The translations under genes were made by a program, and so were the position numbers. A DNA stretch of 64,000 nucleotides. Origin: Portunus trituberculatus. Lineage: Eukaryota > Arthropoda > Malacostraca > Decapoda > Portunidae. Within the stretch, counting starts at the first letter, position 1. Every line of letters starts with the position of its first letter. This document shows, one piece after another, positions 22,335-33,209 of this stretch. Under the pieces are notes generated by a model, which had not been told where the DNA came from, ran no database searches, and saw only the letters and a list, made by a program, of their open reading frames with translations. Where the stretch lies: assembly GCF_017591435.1 (NCBI RefSeq), contig NC_059296.1:3475001-3539000 (forward strand), written 5' to 3'.

Positions 22335-23102
22335 AAGGAGACCCCACATCTGTGAATAGCCTCGGGGATGCACAGTGAAATGAAGCATTGTAGTGGTGCA
22401 CAGGACTTCCAGGAATGTGGCCTCTGGGAAACTTAATCAATATTACCAACTGAAGCATGGAGTGGTGATGTATGACAGGATTGCAACACTTTTGTGAAGG
22501 CTGCCTGCGTGGTGGTTACCGTGTCCTTGCTGTCCTCGGTGTCCTCGAGCCCTGTTACCGCGGACATGGACATGGACGCCCCCTCCCTACCACCACCACT
22601 GCCTCCATGTCCCACTGATGCCCCCGCTGGCCGCATCCTGCCACAGTAACGCGTAAATGAAATTCCAGCAGTGGTGTATCGTGGCCGATAAGACAATAAA
22701 TAGGGAATTTAACCCGGTACTGACGCCGCCATTGGCCAGGAGTCGTGTTGAGTGCTGGCGGAAAGATATTATCAGTGTTCCCAGTGTTCTCATTCCCATT
22801 CCCGAATACCAGGCGCGGCTGTGTACCCTCCCTCTGGTCTAGGTTCAGTGTGCAGGCTTTTTTTTTCTCTCTTTTTTTCCCCGTGCGTGTGTTTGTGTGT
22901 TTGTGGGGAGAGAAGAATATGCTATAGTTTGTCGGTGGATTCCCCTTTTTCCCGCGTTATGGGGATTACAGAATGGAGTTAGTTTGGCAACTGTTCGTCG
23001 CTAAATAAACAAAGATTTGTATGTGCCGAAGCGGAATTCAAAAGTGTATATCCGGCGTCAGGAAGGGAGTGAGGCATGACTGGGGGGGACTGAGAGAGTG
23101 AG

Positions 23103-23107
<5 letters not shown>
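22335..23107. other. Plain, partly GC-richer stretch
   Basis: From about 22,490 to 22,830 the DNA is GC-richer and non-repetitive. Small open frames exist on both strands (for example MDMDAPSLPPPLPPCPTDAP from 22,571) but match no family I know, and no pair of splice signals makes an exon convincing. Confidence 0.4.
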
Positions 23108-23134
<27 letters not shown>

Positions 23135-23230
23135 TCTGGGTGTCTGTGTGTCTGGTTGGCAGGGTCGGGTCGGGTCGGGTCGGGTCGGCTGGCTGACTGG
23201 CTGACTGGCTAACTGGGTGACTGGCTGGGC
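23108..23230. repeat. (GGCT)n and (GGGTC)5 G-rich repeats
   Basis: GGCT tetramers at 23,108-23,133 pass through GTCTGGGTGTCTG variants into five GGGTC pentamers (23,162-23,187). Degenerate GGCTGACT units follow to about 23,230. Regularly spaced GGG runs two bases apart are a textbook quadruplex-forming pattern. Confidence 0.93.
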
Positions 23231-23688
23231 GGCGCCTCACACTCCCAACTCCCCGCCGACTCCCTTCCTCTCAACTCCGCTTCGCTGTGTTAGGGCAAAA
23301 ATCTGAAAGTGGTAGAGATATTCTGGATGCATTGGTCCACCATTCACGAGCTGTAAGTTTTATTACTGTTCGAGTCGGTGGTGTCACGAGCTTGACTTTA
23401 ACACACAGGGGAGATAAATGCATTTGCACATGTGTATGATATTTAAATGAAATGTTCTCTTGTTGCAGGTGAGTGTTGGAGTGATTGGCGAGTGGCGTGT
23501 GATGGCAAGGCGAAGAGGAGGAGGAGGAAAAGGAGAGGAAAAGAAGAGGAGCAGGTCTGTAGCAAGGCATCTTCCAGTAAACAAGAGGGTCACAAGTGGT
23601 GTTTCTTGGTGAAGTGAAGGTCATTCGATCCTATTTTGGTGCTCTCCTTTATGCTTTTCTTTATTCTTCTGAAGAGCGTCTCCACCAC

Positions 23689-23689
<1 letters not shown>
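23231..23689. other. Plain stretch, nothing recognised
   Basis: The TGCAGGTGAGTG at about 23,464 has a splice-donor look, but no convincing open exon leads into it. A/G-rich DNA occupies about 23,502-23,555. Confidence 0.5.

Positions 23690-23764
<75 letters not shown>
23690..23764. repeat. (CA)n microsatellite
   Basis: About 37 uninterrupted CA units. Confidence 0.98.
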
Positions 23765-23766
<2 letters not shown>

Positions 23767-23966
23767 GGACGAGTAGAGGCCTGGGGGGAGGACATCTGGG
23801 CCCAATAATTCCTCGGTGGACCAAGTCACCCGGAACACGGAAGAGGAGGAGCTGAGACGGCTGGGAAAATATGTAAAGAAGGCAGATCGGGCCCGGAGAA
23901 AAAGAAATGGAGAGAAAGAGAAAGAGAGAGGAAGGGGAGGAATTTTGTGTTGTGTTTTATTGTATT

Positions 23967-23969
<3 letters not shown>

Positions 23970-24026
<57 letters not shown>

Positions 24027-24044
24027 GGTTGCAATATCGTCATC

Positions 24045-24125
<81 letters not shown>
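23970..24125. repeat. Facing (GA)n and (TC)n tracts with 29-bp spacer
   Basis: A 51-bp GA tract (23,970-24,020) and a 76-bp TC tract (24,050-24,125) lie about 29 bp apart and are complementary, so a long hairpin is possible. Overlapping open frames on both strands (Arg-Glu and Leu-Ser runs) are repeat translations. Confidence 0.97.
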
Positions 24126-24127
<2 letters not shown>

Positions 24128-24581
24128 GATATTGCACTCAGAGCTTCTTGTGGGAAATAGTAATTGGGTTTATTGGCACACTAACGTACAAGAACAGCAG
24201 GAGGAGAGCAGGAGGAGAATGCAGGGCGTACCGAACACTTCCTTAGTTCCCCGTGTTCCTCGATGCCTCCCTCTGCTTCCTCCTGTGGCGAGGGAAATGA
24301 GGGAAAGGGGGAGACTCCATGCTGGGAAGTAACTAGAGGTATATAGACAGCCACGAACATAAGGAGATATTGCATTGAGGCTAATAATTTGAAAGACTGA
24401 CTGGTTTGTTAGATAGAGTGGTTTTAGGAGGAACTAAAGTGTTAAGAGGATAAGGATACGTGCAAGAGGATTAGTTTTAAGATTCTTCACATTTTTTTTA
24501 TTTTTAATCTTTTTTTTTTTTTTTTTGGCTTTGATTGGCCCTCTTCCCTACATAAAAGAAAAAAATGGAGTCTGTTTTTTT
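24126..24581. other. Plain stretch with T-rich tail
   Basis: No gene is recognised. T-runs occur from 24,491 to 24,526, just before the small tandem array. Confidence 0.6.
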
Positions 24582-24778
24582 TCTGCTTTATTTAGAGATG
24601 GACTTTATTTTTTTACCAGTCTTTATCCTCTTTGTGACTTTTTTTCTGCTTTATTTAGAGATTGGCACTTTATTTATTTTTACCAGTCTTTAGTCTCTGT
24701 GTCACTGTTTCTTTTTTTCTGCTTTATTTAGAGACTAGCCCTTTATTTTCACCAGTCCTTATCCTCTTCGTCACTGCT
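24582..24778 (+). repeat. Three-unit 63-73-bp tandem array
   Basis: The phrase TTCTGCTTTATTTAGAGA recurs at about 24,581, 24,644 and 24,717. Each copy is followed by a T-rich segment, ACCAGTCTTTATCCTCT and GTCACT. Units differ by small indels in T-runs. Confidence 0.85.
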
Positions 24779-24954
24779 CCTCTCTCGTAAAATGTCCCAC
24801 ACTTGACATATCTCATAATAAAGCACACACGAACAGATTTTTACGTCCTCTGTTGATTTTTTCCCATAGAATTCATCTCTTCTTTCATTAAAAATAAAAA
24901 GAAATAGAAATATATAGTCAACCGTTCATTTATACTGTACGATACTGACTTACT

Positions 24955-24957
<3 letters not shown>
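24779..24957. other. Plain AT-rich stretch
   Basis: Nothing recognised. Confidence 0.6.
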
Positions 24958-25017
<60 letters not shown>

Positions 25018-25206
25018 GTAATTTACCTCTATACTAATTGGCAGCTCCAAGAGGGAAGTCAGACGGAGACAAAGAAGACAGACAGACAAACAGACAGACA
25101 CAGAGACTAACGGAGACAAAAACAAAGAAGAGAGACAAACAGACAGACTGAGAGAATAGGGATGACAAATACAGAGAGGAAGAAGCAACGGAGCAAGGAA
25201 ACAGTT

Positions 25207-25246
<40 letters not shown>

Positions 25247-25378
25247 AAAAACCACGACATTACAGCCGTATAATGTGGATAGGAAGCACGGATCTGTGAA
25301 ATTAAATGGGGGAGACTCCCTTAAAGATCTTAACAGCATTTACGTATGTACTGCTTGATCTGGGAGGGCCACTGATGA

Positions 25379-25437
<59 letters not shown>
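24958..25437. repeat. (GT)n, ACAGACAG, (GA)n, (GA)n cluster
   Basis: GT at 24,958-25,012, imperfect CAGACAGA-type DNA at 25,075-25,150, GA at 25,208-25,243 and GA at 25,381-25,437. The spacer at 25,244-25,380 is plain. Confidence 0.95.
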
Positions 25438-25442
<5 letters not shown>

Positions 25443-26419
25443 CATTGCTGTTTCCTCTCTTCTTTTTTTTTTTTTCATTCCTCTTCCTCCCATTCCTCTC
25501 CCTCTAACCTTGCCTCGTCTCCACCTCTTCTCTCATTGTACTCTTCCATCGCCTCCACCTCAGTGCTACATTACCTCCTCCCAGCTACATAGTTCTGCAA
25601 GTCCTCCTCCCTTGTTTTATCTCACCTCCTCCTTATCGCCGGATCGCCTCGCCTCCTCGTCCTCTCTAGCGCTGACTCTCCTCCCTCCCCATCCCCACGT
25701 ACGCTTGCCTGTGAATCCCAAGGAGCCTTCGCTGAGCCCAGTGACGAGCAACAAACAGCTCGGGGGGATCAGACTGATTACCGGCGGCGGAGGAGGAGGC
25801 TTGGCGGCACGTCCCGTCCTCTCTGTTATGGCTGGGACACGCCCTCCCCTCCTCCAGCCAGGCACGGCTGTCACTACTGCGTCGTTTAGTGTCAGTATTA
25901 TTTTTCGCCGCCGCAGCACTGTCGCTCAAAACACAGGTGCTCTCCTGCTGTTTTGACCCGCTGCGGAATGTTTACAGCGCTGATCTCACGTATTGGTGTG
26001 GCTGCAGCGTTTATTCTTAAGACGAAACATTTTTTTTCTTATTTTCTTCTCTATATTCGTCTTTCAGTGTACATATCTAGAGCGAGTGTGTCTCAGCTTT
26101 ACAAATACAACATTTATGAAGGAAAGAAGTGCACAGTATTAGTTCCACATCACGTGTTAGTATGACAACAGCAGGTTCTCTTGTAACAACAGATTTTTCT
26201 TCCTTGTAACAATACCAGTGAAGTGTGCTAGGTCATGCGATGGACAACATTAGGGACACTGATGGATGCAGTACGCAGAAATGCGATAAGAAATGGAGTA
26301 GTTTACATACCGATGCAAGACAGGAAGTCAACAGGTGTTTCTTTAAGGATGTCTAGCAAGTGTGTATTCGCATATGAAAACATTATTATACGACGGAGGA
26401 ATGCCCCTAAACGAAAGCA
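25438..26419. other. Plain stretch, GC-richer at 25,640-25,960
   Basis: A 148-codon open frame (25,510-25,956) crosses a C/T-rich and GC-rich segment. It includes a poly-Gly run and no motif I recognise, and open frames also exist on the other strand, so I do not call a gene. The remainder is plain AT-moderate DNA. Confidence 0.4.
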
Positions 26420-27140
26420 TGGTAGGAATCAGAGCAGTAAACACGCTTAAGCAATAACAAGAGGAAATTCATACGTGTTCTTGAAGCGATGCAATGCCTG
26501 GCCAGTGCGTCGAAGGATTTGAAGGACAGTGTTTCATGGCAGAGAATCAGAGAAGTTTACTTAATGAAAACTCTGTAGAAAGGAAAACATTAAACACGCT
26601 GGAGTACGAGACCAAAAAGAAAAAAAAAAAAATCAATACGTTTCCTGCAAGCGATGAAAGGTTCCAATAACAAACTGCAGTGAATGTTCCTTTTATCATG
26701 CATGAAGGGAAGGAGAACAGACGGGGACACAAAATCCGTTAAATAAATAAATGAATAAAAGAATAATGGCCTCTAATTTACCACGCTCACCAAAAAAAAA
26801 AAAAAAGAAAAAGAAAAATAGATAAATAGGAAAGCTTTCTATAATGCATGTAAATAACGTCAGAATATACTTCAGTAAAGCACAATAGAAAAATGAACAT
26901 AAAAACACAACAATTAGATGACGCGGGAACAACAGTGTACCAATACAAAGAAATATACAACTCCTGACCTAACCTAACCTAACCTAACCAAAATAACGTC
27001 AGAATATACTTTAGTAAAACACAATTAAGAAATTAAAAACACAACAAGTAAATGACACTAGAAGAATGGTTTATCAATACAAAGAAATATACAACTCCAG
27101 TAGAACACAATAGGAATAGGAACAATAAACACGACAAAGG
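26420..27140 (+). repeat. Diverged ~140-150-bp tandem array with CCTAA insert
   Basis: AATAACGTCAGAATATACTT recurs at 26,853 and 26,992 (139 bp apart), with matching CAATACAAAGAAATATACAA segments after each. Upstream, TAAACACGCTT..CAATACGT..AAGCGATG blocks recur at about 26,439 and 26,591. Units are strongly diverged. A perfect (CCTAA)4CC run at 26,968-26,989 sits in one unit and not in its neighbour. Confidence 0.7.
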
Positions 27141-27499
27141 ACGAGAGGAAATGCCTTCAAGCTACAATGACTCGTCTCGTATTATGTTTAGTAAGCAGGC
27201 GAGGTGAAGGTATAGGAAAATTTTAAACATGGATAAGGTGATCCTTGTTTTTCCCCAAATTCTGAGAAGTGCCTGGTGGTGGTGGTGGTGGTGGTGAGGG
27301 TGGTGGTGGTGGGTGGGGGACAGGGACACCCCCACTGCAGCAACACCCAATACACAGACCTCAGGGCAGCAACGCGTGACAGCTGCTAACACTTACTCGT
27401 ACCACCAAACCCCAACCACACTGCTCAGGATACTAGTTTTGTTTCACGTTTTCTTTTTCTTTTTTTCTCTGGCTCCGAATTGTCACACATTTCAGCGTC
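27141..27499. other. Plain stretch with GGT-rich tract
   Basis: GGT triplets with interruptions occupy 27,274-27,318. No gene is recognised. Confidence 0.6.
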
Positions 27500-27936
27500 T
27501 TCTCTGTGCTACTTTTAACAGGGTTTACTTTGAGTTCCTGGGTCTCTCAATAGTGCTTTCATGTTTCTAGTGATAGTTTGATAAGGAGTTTGCACTTTTA
27601 ACAGGTTCTCTTGAAAGTTACTAAGGTTTACAAGGTTGTTTTCGCAATTCAAGTGATAGTTTAGCAAGAATTCTACATCTTTAACAAGCTCTAGTGCAAA
27701 ATATTTGGAATTTTCAAGTGTTTTCATGTTTCTAGTAATAAACAAGGATTCTGTACTCTTACCATCCTTTAGTGGAAGTTGTAATAGTGTTCAAAGGCGC
27801 TTTCATTAATATAGTGACAATTTAACAAAGAGTATGCATCGCTTTTAGGAAACAGCTATCGAAAGAACATAACTGACTATCTCTGTGGCCTTGGAAAGTA
27901 GTCTTAGTGAGAACCCAAAGCATTTAGGAATACAAG
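27500..27936 (+). mobile_element. Family-B element with ~4 internal 80-bp subunits (left end not seen)
   Basis: The right end CTCTGTGGCCTTGGAAAGTA, GAACCCAAAGCATTTAGGAATAC matches the family-B terminus. To its left the family's internal unit repeats about four times, with the phrase TTCTAGTGATAGTTTnnnAAG at about 27,564, 27,647, 27,729 and 27,808 (spacing 79-83 bp). Each is followed by a TnnCATnTTTAACAnG block. No left inverted repeat was found. Confidence 0.65.
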
Positions 27937-28282
27937 TCTTGGATCCCATCTCGCTAAGGCTTGTGTTGTGTAATCCTCAACTCTTAACTCACTCCCCAGT
28001 TCCTCCCCCGCCTAGCCAGTTTGTACTTCAGCCTTGCATGCCTCTTGTGCCCACCTCGCCCACCCCGCCCTCCCCTTTCACCTCCCTCTCCTCTCTCTCC
28101 TCCCCTCCCCTGGCGGCCAAAAGACTACGCCCCACAGCGGTCACCTTGCCGTGCCCGTGTACACAGTTCAAGGAAGTTGTTTCTGTGGTGGCAGGAGATA
28201 CGCGTGCCGCACCAGTTGCCACTGCGGTGTGTGTGTTTGTTGCCTCGCCGCCGCTTGTGCTGTGCGTGAGTCTGGATGCCCT

Positions 28283-28284
<2 letters not shown>
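27937..28284. other. C-rich plain stretch
   Basis: C/T-rich from about 27,980 to 28,120, then GC-moderate. Open frames in several reading frames overlap each other, and none shows a recognisable domain. Confidence 0.5.
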
Positions 28285-28330
<46 letters not shown>

Positions 28331-28420
28331 GGGTAAAGGCAATAATTATGAGTCTGTATGTTGGAATTGTTATTATTGCTTGTGCTGGTGATGTTACTAC
28401 TACTACTACTACTATTACTT

Positions 28421-28455
<35 letters not shown>
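28285..28455. repeat. (TC)n and (TAC)n microsatellites
   Basis: TC at 28,285-28,327 and TAC at 28,395-28,455 with two interruptions. Confidence 0.97.
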
Positions 28456-29035
28456 GCCTATGACACTGATGACGATGATGCAACGACACTTCAAGCCTCA
28501 CCATGACTGCTTCACACACACCCAGCACATAGCATGGAAGGCGCAGAGGTCGCAGGCACGTAGGTATGATTAAGTACAGTACGTGCGATCTTACTTTAAT
28601 GACACACTGGCCGAGGCTATTCACACAAGGGACTCAAGCTCGCAGGAAGTCACGAAATGAAAGTTGCAGTCGGTGGGTGACACGCAGGTTCATATTTCAA
28701 ACGTACAATGATGGGCTTGAAAAGAGTATAAAAGTGAGTGACGCGGCGGTGCTTGGAGTGTGTGTGTGTTGCTTACGTGTACCACCACCACCACCACCAC
28801 TACCATCACCACTTTCATCGTCACTGCCTCGCTATCACTGTATCTATTCATTCTTTACGTGTCGATGAGAACAGATGATAAGAAATGAATAAAAAAAATG
28901 TTCAATTGGCGTGCTGGTCTCCGGAAAGTTAAGGAAAACGGTAAAGAAAAGGTAATCAGTTATTTTTTTTAGAGATATCTTCGTATATTCCACTTTCGAA
29001 ATAGTCTATATGAAGGCTGGACGGAAACAGACGCT
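28456..29035. other. Plain stretch with short CAC run
   Basis: CAC triplets at 28,781-28,801. Otherwise plain DNA with nothing recognised. Confidence 0.6.
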
Positions 29036-29663
29036 TAAAGGTGCGGTTACACTAGTCACTGATACCCCTGGGCTAGGCGATTTAGCCAGGCCTGGGCGCC
29101 CAGCCCTGGCTAAATCGCCCAGCCCAGGGCAAAGTTGAGTGGACGCGCCAGACCGTTTTCTCCCCAGCTCTAGGCCTGGGCACACCACTAGGAACTAAGA
29201 GACTATATTATTCACGCAAACAACTAAACGCAAATTTTCCTAAATAATAAAATATCTAGATATTCTATCACTATATATGCAATTTATTTATTTTCATGCA
29301 AGATTAGTTATAATTAGCTGCACACAAATTATTAGAAAACATCATCCCTCGCTTGACCTGGGAAATCCTCAGATGTAAACAAACACACGCTGCAGGGCAA
29401 GGTTTTAAACATGGCTTCTGTTGAAAAGTCCATTGCGTGGCCACAAGAGGCCATATATAGTCTCCTAGAGAAGCCATCTTGAGGTCTGATGCGCTTTGTT
29501 TAGAACGGCGCACCAAGTATCAAAATCAAGATCAAGAGTGCCCAGGACTGGGGCTGGGCTGTGTGTAACCACTTGCCTTGTAAACCTAGGCATAAGGCTG
29601 GCCTCCGTCCCAGGCCCAAGGCTGGGCCCATGGGTAGCAGTGGCTAGTGTAACCGTAGCTTTA
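29036..29663. mobile_element. 628-bp inverted-repeat element with internal palindrome
   Basis: The left end TAAAGGTGCGGTTACACTAG is the inverse of the right end CTAGTGTAACCGTAGCTTTA. The similarity extends inward through CACTGnTACCC and TGGGC, giving terminal inverted repeats of about 38 bp with a few mismatches. A TA dinucleotide bounds both ends, compatible with a Tc1/mariner-type target but too short to decide. Positions 29,066-29,129 form a 64-bp near-perfect palindrome (centre GGGCGCCC, arms containing GGCGATTTAGCCAGG). No transposase is encoded, so it is non-autonomous. Confidence 0.8.
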
Positions 29664-29736
29664 CTCAGATCCATTTCCCTGCCGTGAAGTTAATTTTGTG
29701 TGGGCGACTAATTCAACATACTGTTTTTAATTCCGT

Positions 29737-30062
29737 AAGTCGCAAAAAATACCATCTGGAATCTCTGTTTTTAGTACTGGGACGCATCAATGTGCGATTA
29801 GACTCTTTTATTGATATTAGGAAGAGTCTATGGAGGTAAGAAGATTAATGGCCAAAGTCCTCACCATTTTAATCCCCCACATAAGTTTCTGAAGCTGTAT
29901 AAAATCACCAAATAATAAAGAGAGTGAATATGGAAAGGCGTCATGGTAGTGAAAGGGTTAATCTCGGTAGTCGCAAAAAAAAAAAAATACGATCTTTAAT
30001 CTCAGTATAATCCGGTAATAATGACCAGAGTAAGATTGGAACCGATGCCATGCTACTGAAAA
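29737..30062. repeat. Direct flank duplication around MITE A4
   Basis: AAGTCGCAAAAAATACCATC and following TnGAATCTC at about 29,737 recur as GTAGTCGC, an A-run and ATACGATCTTTAATCTC at about 29,970, one on each side of the family-A copy. A further decayed family-A end (GCCATGCTACTGAAAAGG then ATTAAT) lies near 30,045. This suggests a partial duplication of an element-plus-flank unit. Confidence 0.55.
29771..29961 (-). mobile_element. Family-A MITE, copy A4
   Basis: About 190 bp. The left terminus is decayed (TTAGTACTGGGACGCATCAA). The right end is intact (GGCGTCATGGTAGTGAAAGG then GTTAA). The body contains GATTAGACTCTTTTATTGAT, GATTAATGGCCAAAGTCCTC and TTTCTGAAGCTGTATAAAAT. Confidence 0.85.
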
Positions 30063-30588
30063 GGATTAATGAACTTTTGTGGGGATTGAACCACACTGGA
30101 ATGGGATTTGAATCTAATTTTTACTCACTGTTTTGTATTTCATCCTATACGAGAGAGATAAAAAATGGAAGTAAATGAAAATAAATGAATAAATAAAAGG
30201 AGAATTCAGTAACGCTCTTATTGAATGCATCGCACATGACAATATATATAATTTTTTTGTGTGTGAATTTTTATTGCTATTATTTTTCATCCCATTAGTT
30301 ACGTGTTTTTTTTTTTCTTTTCTTTTCCAATGCATTTTCCTCTCTTTCTTTATTCCCTGGGTCGCTGCAGAAGTCAAGAGCATTATGCGAGGGATCAAAC
30401 ATAAAAATCACTTATTTCATACGTGTTTTCTTTTTCTTACTTTTCTTTATTTATTTTTTAACTGTGAAATTCATGGAAGGTGAAAGAAAAAATATGTGCA
30501 TGAGCTTTAATATTTTCCGAGTGTTTTTTGTTTTTCTATTTCTCGTTTCCTCATCTCCCTGTGTTTTTCTTTTTTTTTTCTTTTCTTT
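30063..30588. other. Plain AT-rich stretch
   Basis: T-runs near 30,251, 30,306, 30,430-30,460 and 30,571. No gene is recognised. Confidence 0.6.
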
Positions 30589-31627
<1,039 letters not shown>

Positions 31628-31697
<70 letters not shown>

Positions 31698-31790
31698 GTG
31701 CTGTTGATTTATGAGAGTTATTTACATTACCTATAACATCATGTTTTGTAACGCACCACCACCACCACCACCACTACTACTACTACTACT
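31628..31790. repeat. (GA)n, (CAC)n-(TAC)n repeats
   Basis: A 67-bp GA tract at 31,628-31,694, then CAC at about 31,756-31,773 running into TAC at 31,773-31,790. Confidence 0.97.
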
Positions 31791-32045
31791 TATATTTTCT
31801 CAGTGATCGCTTCTTACACATTTCTCTCACGTGTGCTTCCCTCTGATCACGTGTCCTCTAGTCACGTGTTCCCTTCGTTCACTTCTATTTGCGCACCATT
31901 ATGTATTCCCTTCACGCGCAGCACTTCACCACACCTCTCACCATCTCAGTAGAATGTGCGCATGCGTGGCCTGTTTGGTGGCATGGGTCTCAGTGGCTCC
32001 AGGCTCAGGTGGTAAGCCTAGTTCTGTACCCTATCCACTCTCTTC
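31791..32045. other. Plain stretch with CACGTG-type words
   Basis: CACGTGT words recur at about 31,829, 31,849 and 31,863 in a short interval. This may be a decayed small repeat. No gene is recognised. Confidence 0.45.
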
Positions 32046-32281
32046 TCTTCTTCTTCTTCTTCTTCTTCTTCTTCTTCTTCTTCTTCTTCTTCAAGCGGTT
32101 GGTAGTGTTGTGTGCCGTAAGGTGTGAGGTGGTGGTGGTGGTGGTGGTGGCTATTGTTGTTGTTTGTGAGTGTCGGTTGTGGATGTGGTGGTGGTGGTGG
32201 TGGTATTTCGTGGTATCTGTTTTCTTTCTTTTCTTTTTTGTATTTGTAGTTGATGTTTTTTCTATTATTGTTGTTATTTTT

Positions 32282-32320
<39 letters not shown>

Positions 32321-32460
32321 AAAGTCTTGATGATCCTCATGATCCAACCGTGATCGTGGTGGTGGTGGTGGTGATGGTGGCGCTAGTGGTGGTGTACCCT
32401 GCCATCTTGGTCGTCAGTGGTGGTGGTGGTGGTGGGTTGTGGTGGAGTGGAGTGTGTTGC
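32046..32460. repeat. (TTC)n, (GGT)n, (AGT)n, (GGT)n triplet block
   Basis: TTC at 32,046-32,092, GGT at 32,129-32,150 and 32,187-32,203, AGT at 32,282-32,320 and GGT-rich DNA at 32,357-32,445. The spacers are G/T-rich simple sequence. Confidence 0.92.
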
Positions 32461-32798
32461 CGGGCGGGAGGTCGTGCGGGCGTCAAGGTGAGCGAGATAC
32501 CTGCAGCAGCCGCCCAGTCATGGTTCGAGTGACCCTCAATGTGCCGCTGGGAGGGGAAGGGAAGGCAAGGCAATGGTAGGGTAGGGTGAGGATAGCCTGG
32601 ATAGGAAAGCAAGGGGAGTGAGGGGAGAGGAGGGGTGGGTAACGTACAAGCCACATTAACACACACACACACACACACACACACGGGTAGGAAAGCTCCC
32701 ATGCGCATGAACGAACGTGCAACAAAACTAATCCAGGTTTTCATCAAATTAGGAGCAGCTGATGAATAGGTTGTGTTAGCGGGGTGCTTTATTTGAGC

Positions 32799-32866
<68 letters not shown>
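32461..32866. repeat. G-rich spacer, (CA)n and (GA)n
   Basis: GGGAGGGGAAGGGAAGGCAAG-like imperfect repeats at 32,550-32,640, CA at 32,660-32,684, and GA at 32,802-32,866. Confidence 0.9.
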
Positions 32867-32870
<4 letters not shown>

Positions 32871-33209
32871 CATATTCACTTAAATAAACGAGAGACGAGT
32901 AATAGAAAAAAAAAGTAAACGATGAATAATTACAATACACATTCACGAACATTCAGTAACAAATTTTTCCCAGTCATTTGGTTTCTGTTTCCCACGAGAC
33001 GCAGCCGCTGTGTCGCTAACTGTTCCTCTGCATCCTTCTTCCTTCCGTGGTTGTTGGGGTTGGGGGAGAGCGGCCAGAAGGGCAGCTTCCACCCTCCTTT
33101 GCCGGCGCATGGGGAGTTCCGTGTGCCGATCCTGTTGTGTCACGCGCGGCGAGGTCACAGGATACAAGGAAAGGGGATAAGCTGGCGCACTGTCTCGTGG
33201 GTCTAATTT
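32867..33209. other. Plain GC-moderate stretch
   Basis: Low-copy within the window. Overlapping open frames exist on both strands without a recognisable domain. Confidence 0.5.

Noticed and set aside
25510..25956. 148-codon plus-strand open frame in GC-richer DNA
   Set aside because: Half is C/T-rich low complexity and the rest has no motif I recognise. Competing frames exist on the minus strand. It is kept only as a place to check for transcripts.
30080..30115. tRNA or SINE B-box-like words (GGGATTGAACC, GGGATTTGAATC)
   Set aside because: No cloverleaf, A-box spacing or acceptor stem could be formed around them.
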